This document shows, piece after piece, positions 24,951-32,397 of a DNA stretch of 64,000 nucleotides (positions are counted from its first letter, which is position 1; each line of letters opens with the position of its first letter). Under the pieces are notes generated by a model. It worked only from the letters and a program-made list of their open reading frames with translations. It was not told the origin of the DNA and made no database searches. This stretch comes from an archaeon (lineage in GTDB: Archaea > Nanobdellota > Nanobdellia > Woesearchaeales > UBA9642), in NCBI GenBank assembly GCA_020057295.1, contig JAGVGF010000005.1, forward strand, positions 60,357 through 124,356, written 5' to 3'. Both the position numbers and the translations under genes were made by a program.

Positions 24951-25340
24951 CTTACTATTATTAATAGACCATTCCCCGAGGACAAAAGCACAAAATAAGA
25001 ACGAATAATTACCACACAGTAACTAAACACTCATAACCTTACTCAAAACAGAATAAGACACAAAAGAGAAAGATTAAGTAAAAAAATAGAGAAAGATATC
25101 CCAAAACCGGAAAAAAAACACTAAAAAATAAATCAAACAAAAAAGTTTGAAAAAACTAAATAGTTTTTTATAAAAAAATAAAAAAATTTAGAAAATCAAA
25201 TTATAAGTATAATAAAAAAAATAAAAAATAATTATTGCTCTTAATAAAAAAATATTTTTCGAGACGGAAATATAATCTAAATTCATCCCTGCTCACAAGT
25301 AACATTTCTATAACTATTATATAAGGGTTAAAAACCGTAA

Positions 25341-25350
25341 CATATATAAA
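25341..25350 (+). promoter_or_regulatory. TATA box of the TrmB gene
   Basis: CATATATAAA is the best TATA box upstream. A start site near 25375 would give a leader of about 60 bases that includes the hairpin at 25410-25428. Confidence 0.5.
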
Positions 25351-25409
25351 GTAGTATTCATATTTCATTTTCAAGTGATAATAATAGTTGAGTAAAAAGG
25401 GGTGATTTA

Positions 25410-25428
25410 CCGACTAAGTAATTGTCGG
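25410..25428 (+). promoter_or_regulatory. Leader hairpin overlapping the TrmB ribosome binding site
   Basis: CCGAC (25410-25414) pairs with GTCGG (25424-25428) across a 9-base loop. The right arm runs into the GGGGGGTT ribosome binding site (25427-25434), 3 bases before the ATG at 25438. It could act as an RNA hairpin or a DNA operator. Either would affect this regulator's own expression. Confidence 0.35.
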
Positions 25429-25437
25429 GGGGTTAAA

Positions 25438-26256
25438 ATGATAGTTAAAGACGAATTTTTAAGCAAGCTACGAAGATACTTCGGTCTTAACTTATACGAA
25501 GTAAAAATTTGGACAGCTCTTCTTTCAAGAGGCGTGTCAACAGCAGGAGAATTATCTGATATAGCAAATGTTCCAAGAAGCAGAAGTTATGACATTCTAG
25601 AATCTCTTGAGAAGAAAGGATTTGTTGTAATGAAAATTGGTAAACCAATCAAATACATTGCAGTATCTCCTAAAGAAATTGTTGAACGAGTCAAGAAAAA
25701 CGTTAGAATAGAATCTGACGAAAGAATAAAGAGATTAGAAGATCTTAAAGGAACTGACGTTGTTGAAGAATTAAATAGTTTACACACTCAAGGAGTAGAA
25801 ATTATTGAACCTTCAGACTTGTCAGGATCACTAAAAGGAAGACACAATCTATACAATCATATGGAACTAGTTATTAAGAGTGCTGAAGAAACAGTAACTA
25901 TAATGACTACAACAGAAGGATTATTAAGAAAAATAGAAGGTCTAAAACCGGTGTTTGAACAATTAAAGAAACGTGGTGTTAAAATAAGAATTTCTGCACC
26001 ATTAAACAAGGATGCTATACCAGCAGTTAAAGATTTAGGTAGTGTAGCTGAATTAAGACACACTGACAGCAAGGCAAGAATTATTGTTGTTGATAGGAAA
26101 GAAATATTATTTATGATCAACGATGATAAAGATGTACATCCAACATACGATGTTGGCATATGGGTAAACACTCCATTCTTTGCTAACGCACTTGAAGATT
26201 TATTCGAATTAGCATGGAAAGAGATGAAGCCTGCAAAGACTGTCTTGAAATTATAA
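25438..26256 (+). CDS. TrmB-family transcriptional regulator (copy 1)
   Basis: The 272-residue protein has the TrmB helix-turn-helix: FGLNLYEVKIWTALLSRG, then AGELSDIANVPRSRSYDILESL (about residues 11-52). The C-terminal effector region has EETVTIMTTTEGLLRKIEGL and a late DKDVHPTYDVGIWV. TrmB proteins sense sugars or other ligands and repress or activate genes. The ATG at 25438 is supported by the GGGGGGTT site and by alignment with the paralogue at 62980-63771, which also begins MIV. A GTG at 25402 would extend it by 12 residues. The target genes are not adjacent. Autoregulation is possible. Confidence 0.88.
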   Translation: MIVKDEFLSKLRRYFGLNLYEVKIWTALLSRGVSTAGELSDIANVPRSRSYDILESLEKKGFVVMKIGKPIKYIAVSPKEIVERVKKNVRIESDERIKRLEDLKGTDVVEELNSLHTQGVEIIEPSDLSGSLKGRHNLYNHMELVIKSAEETVTIMTTTEGLLRKIEGLKPVFEQLKKRGVKIRISAPLNKDAIPAVKDLGSVAELRHTDSKARIIVVDRKEILFMINDDKDVHPTYDVGIWVNTPFFANALEDLFELAWKEMKPAKTVLKL

Positions 26257-26281
26257 ATTAATTTTATTTTTTATTATTTTA
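26257..26281 (+). terminator. T-rich terminator after the TrmB gene
   Basis: A run such as TTTTATTTTTTATTATTTT begins directly after the stop, a typical archaeal oligo-T termination signal. Confidence 0.5.
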
Positions 26282-26323
26282 ATTATCTTTAAAAACTGTT
26301 GGTGAGTTCTACCAGGTGTGATA

Positions 26324-26716
26324 ATGTATAATATACTTATAGCAGATGACGATAACGCAATAGCAGAAATGCTTAAAGAATATCTTTTACAAAAAAGACC
26401 ATCAAACACATATAATGTAGAGATAACAAATTCTGGAGATAGTACTGTTGCGCGAATATCTACAGGCGGTTTAGACTTCTTAATACTAGACGGTAGAATG
26501 CCTCCCGGACCAAAAGGTAGCGATATAGCTATAATGGTAAGACAGTCAGGAAATAATGTGCCTATAGCACTGTTTACAGGAAATCCTAACGATTACACAG
26601 ATTTGAAAGAAAAAGTATCTTTATGTGAAGTGTTTGCAAAACCTGCAGAATATGAAAAATTATTAGAATACGTGGACAGAATATTACTTACGAAACAAAT
26701 AAATCCTAAAAATTAG
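26324..26716 (+). CDS. Stand-alone response-regulator receiver domain protein
   Basis: The 130-residue protein is a single receiver domain. It has the acidic triad Asp8-Asp9-Asp10 after MYNILIA, the phosphoacceptor Asp56 in LILDGRMP, Thr85 in FTGNP and Lys106 in FAKPAEY, all key residues. It lacks an output domain, like CheY or Spo0F, so it would act by protein contact. No histidine kinase lies in the window. I choose the ATG at 26324, 5 bases after AGGTG. A GTG at 26318 is the alternative. It overlaps the end of the convergent methyltransferase gene by 4 bases. Confidence 0.85.
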   Translation: MYNILIADDDNAIAEMLKEYLLQKRPSNTYNVEITNSGDSTVARISTGGLDFLILDGRMPPGPKGSDIAIMVRQSGNNVPIALFTGNPNDYTDLKEKVSLCEVFAKPAEYEKLLEYVDRILLTKQINPKN

Positions 26717-27630
26717 TTTTTTCTTACAACATATAATAATTCTTGACTGATATCGAATTTCTCAAATTCCCAACCTAATTTCTCTAATAATTTTTCAAAC
26801 CACCATCGTTTATTCATAGCAATATCTTTACTCCCACTAATGCTTACTGTTGGAAAGGTTATTGCAAAATATTTTGTCGAGATATTTTTAAGTAATTCTT
26901 CTGTAATATTCCGCTTTATTCGTTCTATACCATCAAGTGTTTTGAATATGAAACATATATCTACAGCTATTTTTTTTAATTTAGGAAAATTATCTTCTTG
27001 AGTTAAGTCTAAGGGAAATATTATTGCATCAACAGAAGTTTTATCAAAATATTCTTTTAAAAATTTGCAATCTTCAGAAGAGATATCGGAAGCGTAATAA
27101 CGTTTGATTTTATCTCTAAAAAATATGTTGCTTACAGGATTTAAGCCACACGCTAGATCCATAAAAATATATTTATCGCTTGTTAAAACTTTCTTTTCAT
27201 TCTCAAACTCTTCTATACGCTCAAATATTGTAGCATATAATTCCTCATAGTGATGCATTCTCTCTTTCGTAGATTTATGTAACAACAATAGTTTTGTGTG
27301 TACTTGTAATTCTTGTTCAGAATCTAACTCTTCATCTAATAAAGTTAATAGTTTCTCTTTGTTTTGATAACCATCCATTATAAAAACACCGTATACTTTT
27401 CTTAATTCTGCACGTATCTGTTTAATTAAGAAATCATGTTCCTTACTTTTCGTGAATTGTTTGTATGTTTTAGAATCTTCTAATTTATCTAGAGCTTTTT
27501 TCTTTTCCTGCTCGTAACTTTTACTTTTTAGAAATACTTCAAACTTTTGCAGAACGAATTTATCATCTAATGCTCTTAATTCCTTCTTGTCCTTGATATC
27601 AGCAATTAATTCGTTAGTATATTTTACCAT
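26713..27630 (-). CDS. Rmt/FmrO-family 16S rRNA methyltransferase homologue
   Basis: The 305-residue protein resembles the Arm/Rmt 16S rRNA (G1405 N7) methyltransferases. It has an N-terminal helical domain of about 110 residues, then HKSTKERMHHYEELY (118-132), the SAM motif DLACGLNP (158-165), YYASDIS (178-184), FPLDLTQED and AITFPTVSISG. In bacteria such enzymes block aminoglycosides. Here the likely role is rRNA modification. It is 29 bases downstream of pelota and co-directed, hinting at a ribosome-quality link. Whether it acts at the same nucleotide in archaeal 16S rRNA is not known. Confidence 0.75.
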   Translation of the reverse strand: MVKYTNELIADIKDKKELRALDDKFVLQKFEVFLKSKSYEQEKKKALDKLEDSKTYKQFTKSKEHDFLIKQIRAELRKVYGVFIMDGYQNKEKLLTLLDEELDSEQELQVHTKLLLLHKSTKERMHHYEELYATIFERIEEFENEKKVLTSDKYIFMDLACGLNPVSNIFFRDKIKRYYASDISSEDCKFLKEYFDKTSVDAIIFPLDLTQEDNFPKLKKIAVDICFIFKTLDGIERIKRNITEELLKNISTKYFAITFPTVSISGSKDIAMNKRWWFEKLLEKLGWEFEKFDISQELLYVVRKN

Positions 27631-27659
27631 CGTTCCTCAATATAATTTTAATCCTTGTT

Positions 27660-28712
27660 TTAAGAATAATTTTCTCTCCATCTTTGTAATGCTGCAATTC
27701 CAGTCAAGCCATCTAATTTTTTCATTGCATCTTCTGAACTGATTATCTTTACTTCTGAAGTTAATGCTTCAACTCCAGACATTATAGCTTCTACGACTTC
27801 ATAGCTTCCTTCCTTTTTCATTCGAAGAATTAAATTTTCTGAAATTAATAGAATACTAACATTTCCAGACTTGATTTTTTCATCTACTTCTCTCAAACCA
27901 TAGACGGCATTATCTTTGCTTATTTGACCTAATAATTCTTCTACAATCTTTAATTCCTTAGTGGCTCTGTCTTTGTCTAATACTGTTTTCAGTTCTGGCC
28001 TCTTTAATATCTCATTTATTGTTCCATCGTCTATGCTTGAACATGTTGCAAGGACGATTTTCTTTATTATAGGATCATCTTTCATCTCTTTTAGCACATA
28101 TTCTTTCCAGAATGCTGGACTTGCAAGTATAATATTATCAAATAAATATTTTTTATCATACTCTCTTAATTGTAAATGTATCTCTTGATAGAAATTTGTT
28201 TTCTTCTCTTCCATGTCTTTTTTAGATACATCTCCTTTTAGTACCGATAATGTTTCATGACCATTATTTTTTAGTATTGCAAATATTGCTTCTTCCCTAT
28301 CAAAAGCTACTATAAGTATATTTGCAAGCTGATTTGTTACTGCCTCATCTAATTTTTTTAAAGAGTAAGTTGTCCATTTAACTTTAGATATTTCTACTAT
28401 TGTTCCTTCATTAATATCAAATGTATGATAATCTCCTCTAGGAATATCTTCCGGAGCCTCAGTAATCTTTCCAGAAACTCGGAGTGATGTATCATAATCT
28501 ATCTTTTCTACAATTATTTTTAAGAAAACATTTCGTCTTGTAACTTTCGACTTCTCATCCCCACTTCCGCCACCAATTTTTACTTTTCTCTCAGTCATTC
28601 CAGAAATCGAATCCTCAATCTCTATGATATTAGATAAATACCATAAATCTTGTCCGCTATCTACTTTAACCTTTAAAGTTCCGTGCTTTAAGTCCTTATG
28701 TATCATCTTCAT
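27660..28712 (-). CDS. pelA: Pelota/Dom34-type ribosome rescue factor
   Basis: The 350-residue protein has the Pelota order: the N-terminal Sm-like domain (KMIHKDLKHGTLKVKVDSGQ, then DLWYLSNII), EDIPRGDYHTFDINEGT in the second part, a central domain with IILASPAFWKEYVLKEM, and an L7Ae-like C-terminus with EAIMSGVEALTSEVKIISSED. It lacks the GGQ tripeptide, as Pelota does, so it rescues stalled ribosomes with its GTPase partner instead of terminating. A leaderless start at 28712 fits a minus-strand TATA (about 28736-28747). An in-frame ATG lies 2 codons later. The Rmt-like gene follows downstream. Confidence 0.93.
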   Translation of the reverse strand: MKMIHKDLKHGTLKVKVDSGQDLWYLSNIIEIEDSISGMTERKVKIGGGSGDEKSKVTRRNVFLKIIVEKIDYDTSLRVSGKITEAPEDIPRGDYHTFDINEGTIVEISKVKWTTYSLKKLDEAVTNQLANILIVAFDREEAIFAILKNNGHETLSVLKGDVSKKDMEEKKTNFYQEIHLQLREYDKKYLFDNIILASPAFWKEYVLKEMKDDPIIKKIVLATCSSIDDGTINEILKRPELKTVLDKDRATKELKIVEELLGQISKDNAVYGLREVDEKIKSGNVSILLISENLILRMKKEGSYEVVEAIMSGVEALTSEVKIISSEDAMKKLDGLTGIAALQRWRENYS

Positions 28713-28800
28713 GAAATTACAAAATCATCATAAGATTTTAAATTTAACCCTTTAAACACATTTAGACATATTTTATTCATTGTCTATAACAATAGCAAGA

Positions 28801-28853
28801 TTTATAAATAAGAATACTAAGATTTATGGTTATAATCCGAGTATAGGTATACT
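28801..28853 (+). promoter_or_regulatory. Promoter of the surface-protein operon with AGTATA inverted repeat
   Basis: TTTATAAATA at 28801-28810 is the TATA box. Just past the expected start site lies AGTATA-GG-TATACT (28840-28853), a perfect inverted repeat with the same half-site as the one at the pilin promoter (47816-47837). An operator is plausible but the sequence is AT-rich. Confidence 0.4.
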
Positions 28854-28886
28854 GCATCTATGAGTGCATGGTTTAGGGTGAATCTT

Positions 28887-30563
28887 ATGAGTCAAAAAAA
28901 GGCACAATATGCTAGTAATGCTGCAGCATTTGTCGCAATACTAACCGTATTAATAATATTGTATATACTATTTCTACCACCAGATATAAGAACAGATTTA
29001 CTGGGTGATAGGACTGGTAAAAATGTTAATGGTACAGGAAGTACTGATACTTCTGTATTGCTTAAACAAAATGTTGGCCTAGTTAATTATATTAATACTA
29101 ATGAGAAAGTGTATGACTTACCGGCAACTAGAATTCTTTCACCAACATCTGGACAAATACTTAAGAGTGTTCCAAGCATCTCACTGTTACACGCATTATT
29201 TGATAGAGAAAAAGCAAAATATGATATTGATTTTAATATTAACAAGGCAGGAACAAAAAATGTACTCCTATCATTTAATATTAGAGAACATAAAGGACCA
29301 ATTAGTGTTGTATTAAATGATCGTGAAATATTTAGTTCAGAAATAACTGCTACAAATCCTAAACCAATAGTTTTGGATACAGAATATTTAAGTGATACAA
29401 ACAGATTAAGCTTAATTGTTCCATCACCAGGATGGGCTTTCTGGAGTGTTAACAAATATAGTCTAGAAAATTTACAAATAACAGGAGATGTTACTGATTA
29501 TAGTAATTCTGAAGCAGTACAATATTTTAGTTTAAGCCAGACAGAAAGAGATAATCTTGAAGCTATAAGATTATACTTCTATCCTAACTGTAATTTTAAA
29601 GATACTGGAGCATTAAGAATCGATCTTAACAAGCGTACAATATATAATTCAATAGCTGATTGTGGTTCTAGAACATTTGCAGCGCTTAATAAAAACGATT
29701 TACTTACTGGTTCTAACGAATTAAGATTTTCAAGTACTAAAGGTTCGTACACTCTAGATAATATGTATGTAAAAGTTACGATGAGTAAACCTGCATATAG
29801 GACTTACTTCTTTGAATTAAAAGACGATTACTTTAATGTAAAAACCAATACAGCACGATGTGGAGATTATGATGGAACATGTCCTTCTGGATGCGATGAA
29901 ACTGTTGATGCAGATTGTTGTTTCAGTAGAAATGGATTCTGGTGTTCATTACCAACATTAAATGCTAATGATAGATGCAGATTCTATGTTGCTACTGATG
30001 ACTGTAATATTTGTAAAACAGGATTCTATGATAGTTATAGTAATGCTCCAACTAATTGTCAAAATAAGTATGGAGATAATACTGATAATTTATGTCCTGC
30101 AAATACTCCACAACCATCAAAATATTATGATAAGGACTGCTGCTTTGCGGCAAGTGTAGATAATTATTGGTGTAAGGAAGTTCCTGTAACAGGTATTGTT
30201 GATAAATGTAAACCATCAATCGCACCTAGTGAATGTGAGTTATGCTCTTCAGGATATGTAAAGAAAGATGGTTCCAGACCTTTGTCATGCAACGTTGCTG
30301 GAATAAATAACAATAATGATGAAGATACTTTGATGAATAGTTATGAAGTTAAAATGTTTGTTAGATTTGTTGATGGCAGTAAGAGAAAACGTGTAGATAT
30401 GAATGTTAATGGACACACTTTCAGAATAGATACAACAAGCATTGAATATAGCAAAGTTATCAGTGACTTTTCGCGTAGAGGAACTAATAGTATAGAAATA
30501 GTCCCTGTAGAAACCGATGTCGATATTGCTGAAATAAGAGTAGAGTTTAAACAAGTAAGATAA
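28887..30563 (+). CDS. Membrane-anchored surface protein with two cysteine-rich repeats
   Basis: The 558-residue protein has one N-terminal membrane anchor (about residues 13-33, AAFVAILTVLIILYILFL), then about 300 residues that look beta-rich. A cysteine-rich part follows with two tandem copies of CC-F...W-C...C...C-x2-C...C (beginning DADCC and DKDCC), and a C-terminal beta domain ending ADIAEIRVEF-like. The disulfides mean it faces outward. Start choice: the ATG at 28887 follows AGGGTGAA. The upstream ATG at 28860 has no ribosome binding site. It is the first gene of a five-gene operon with three lipoproteins. No known function. Confidence 0.7.
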   Translation: MSQKKAQYASNAAAFVAILTVLIILYILFLPPDIRTDLLGDRTGKNVNGTGSTDTSVLLKQNVGLVNYINTNEKVYDLPATRILSPTSGQILKSVPSISLLHALFDREKAKYDIDFNINKAGTKNVLLSFNIREHKGPISVVLNDREIFSSEITATNPKPIVLDTEYLSDTNRLSLIVPSPGWAFWSVNKYSLENLQITGDVTDYSNSEAVQYFSLSQTERDNLEAIRLYFYPNCNFKDTGALRIDLNKRTIYNSIADCGSRTFAALNKNDLLTGSNELRFSSTKGSYTLDNMYVKVTMSKPAYRTYFFELKDDYFNVKTNTARCGDYDGTCPSGCDETVDADCCFSRNGFWCSLPTLNANDRCRFYVATDDCNICKTGFYDSYSNAPTNCQNKYGDNTDNLCPANTPQPSKYYDKDCCFAASVDNYWCKEVPVTGIVDKCKPSIAPSECELCSSGYVKKDGSRPLSCNVAGINNNNDEDTLMNSYEVKMFVRFVDGSKRKRVDMNVNGHTFRIDTTSIEYSKVISDFSRRGTNSIEIVPVETDVDIAEIRVEFKQVR

Positions 30564-30650
30564 AACAACAAGTAATAGTATGCAATAATAGCTATAATAA
30601 AAAGATAATAATTACAATATAAAAGAGGGTTAGATTCTTTTAATTTCAAA

Positions 30651-32393
30651 ATGGGAATAATAAGCGCAGCTGCAAAGATTGGAGCAAAAAAAGATTTAGC
30701 TAAAGAATCAATAAGCAGTACTGTTGCAGCTGCAAAGGATAAAGTTTCTGATATTAAAACAAAAGCTTCTGCTATTAAAGAAGATCCTAAAGCATATTTT
30801 GCAAATAAATATTCTGCTGCAAAAACTAAAGCCCTAGAAGAAGCAAGAAATCCTAGTACAAGTTCTACAGTCGTAAATAATAATGCTGCTGAAGATAAAG
30901 AGAAAGAAAAACTTGAGAAGAAAGAAGAGAAACTTGCTGATGAACGTTTAAAACAATTACGTAATGATGGAAAAGCTATTGGTGGAAGAGGATCAGGCGA
31001 TAGTAGTTCAGATAATGGACATCTAACCATACTTTTCTGGATTGCATTATTAACTCATTTCGTTGATGCGATGACTAAATTTCAAAGACCAGGATTTATG
31101 GTTTTCGTATATCTTGGTATGATGATTTACGCAGTGATAGTTGTTTACAAGATGGGCAGACCTGATATTGAAGAAATGGAATTTTTCGGATTTATGGTCC
31201 TAGCGTATTTCTTACCTTTCTTGCCTAATTTCTTCCCTGATAATAGATGGATACTTGCAATATCTGGTGTGATATTCTTATTCCCATTATTACCGTTATA
31301 TTTAGGAATTAGATTTCCTGAAAATAGTTCGATTAACAAATGGTCTAAAAGATATTTCGTATTATGGGCAATAATATTAGTCTTTTATCTTATTGTGACT
31401 TTTGCTCCAGACCAAAATACAAAGACATTAATTAAAGATCCTATGGCAGGAGTAAAATATGTACTTTCTGGTGTAATGGGTACTTTCGAAAAAACATACA
31501 AGACTTTTGACACGTCTATTAAACGTGCCATAGCTCAAGCTACAGGCCAACCATATGAAGGGCAGGAAGAAAGTCAAGTAGGAATATATATTACGGATGT
31601 GAAACCCCTCGAGTCTAAATATAATACTAATTCAGAAGTTTATGTAGAAGCTAAAGTGTCTGCAAAGAATGTTAAGCAAGCCGTACCAATAATAAGTTTA
31701 TTCTGTTACATCCCAGATGTTAAATCTGGAAGTGTATCACCCTCACAATTACCGAATATGCGTGAGAATGATGAAAACATTGTAGACTGCAATCTGGGGA
31801 AATTAAAAGAGGGAAGTTATGATGTTAAAGTCAAAGCAAATTTCCAATTCGAAACAACATCAGATATTGAATATACATTTGTTAGTCAAGGAGTAAGAAC
31901 AGATCAGTACAAGGCATTAGGAATAGATGAGAAAACTATTGCAACATACACAGGAGGACCTGTAGAATTAGGACTACCATCATTACAACAACCATTAAGG
32001 ATTCTAATTGATGAGACCAACAAAAATGTTCAACTCAGTAGTTATCCTTTTGGAGTAAGCTTAAAGAATAAATGGCCTCAAGGAAAAGTTGTTAGGGGAA
32101 TAAGATATATTCTTGACGTTCCTGATGAAGTAAAACTAGTAGGATGTAGTAGAAATCCCATATATGTTAGGAATACTACTGATGGAAGTACGTATAGAAA
32201 CATTTATTCATTTAATATTAATACAGCTAATGCACAGGATGTATTTGATGCAGTTAGTTGTAGAATGCAATTCGATGATGTTAAAAAATTATTAGGAAAT
32301 GATTTAAAGAGTGTTAAAACGTTCGCTGCAAGAGCAGTTTATGAATATAGTATTGAAGAAAGCACTTTGGTAGTTGTGGAAAAGAATCAGTGA
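30651..32393 (+). CDS. Membrane protein with cytoplasmic Lys/Ala-rich N-terminus and extracellular C-terminus
   Basis: This 580-residue protein is not recognised. Residues 1-110 are Ala/Lys/Glu-rich and helical (KIGAKKDLAKESISSTVAAA, later KEKEKLEKKEEKLADERLKQ), so probably cytoplasmic. About five to six hydrophobic helices follow at about 125-250. The C-terminal 300 residues contain beta-type segments such as YITDVKPLESKYNTNSEVYVEAKV and two cysteine pairs. They probably lie outside the cell. Gap to the next lipoprotein is 4 bases, so the operon continues. It may anchor or export the neighbouring proteins, but that is inference from position only. Confidence 0.65.
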   Translation: MGIISAAAKIGAKKDLAKESISSTVAAAKDKVSDIKTKASAIKEDPKAYFANKYSAAKTKALEEARNPSTSSTVVNNNAAEDKEKEKLEKKEEKLADERLKQLRNDGKAIGGRGSGDSSSDNGHLTILFWIALLTHFVDAMTKFQRPGFMVFVYLGMMIYAVIVVYKMGRPDIEEMEFFGFMVLAYFLPFLPNFFPDNRWILAISGVIFLFPLLPLYLGIRFPENSSINKWSKRYFVLWAIILVFYLIVTFAPDQNTKTLIKDPMAGVKYVLSGVMGTFEKTYKTFDTSIKRAIAQATGQPYEGQEESQVGIYITDVKPLESKYNTNSEVYVEAKVSAKNVKQAVPIISLFCYIPDVKSGSVSPSQLPNMRENDENIVDCNLGKLKEGSYDVKVKANFQFETTSDIEYTFVSQGVRTDQYKALGIDEKTIATYTGGPVELGLPSLQQPLRILIDETNKNVQLSSYPFGVSLKNKWPQGKVVRGIRYILDVPDEVKLVGCSRNPIYVRNTTDGSTYRNIYSFNINTANAQDVFDAVSCRMQFDDVKKLLGNDLKSVKTFAARAVYEYSIEESTLVVVEKNQ

Positions 32394-32397
32394 GCTT

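Larger units (their letters stand above)
24902..25437 (+). other. 536-base gene-free, AT-rich spacer between pheS and the TrmB gene
   Basis: This is the longest gene-free stretch of the window. It holds the pheS promoter on the left, a strongly A-rich, GC-poor middle (about 25030-25260) with long A runs, a 9-base-arm palindrome AAAAAACTA/TAGTTTTTT at 25150-25169, and the TrmB promoter and leader hairpin on the right. I see no open frame, tRNA or origin box in it. A small RNA or replication-related role is conceivable but unsupported. Confidence 0.6.

Noticed and set aside
24902..25030. Upstream in-frame extension of pheS to 25030
   Set aside because: The added residues do not look like PheS and the stretch contains the TATA box. 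The ATG at 24901 has a G-rich ribosome binding site.
25150..25169. Palindrome as a terminator
   Set aside because: No gene on either strand ends just before it, and its stem is pure A/T.
24902..25437. Replication origin
   Set aside because: The region is AT-rich and gene-free, but no origin-recognition boxes or nearby Orc1/Cdc6 gene were seen. RFC at 48 kb is not evidence for an origin here.
26713..27630. Acquired aminoglycoside-resistance gene
   Set aside because: Motifs match the family, but composition is like the neighbours, it follows pelota in an operon and there is no mobile element. A native role is more likely.
30341..31030. 229-residue minus-strand open frame
   Set aside because: It is antisense to the Lys/Ala-rich start of the membrane protein, and its Ser/Phe/Leu-rich composition is the mirror of Lys/Glu codons.
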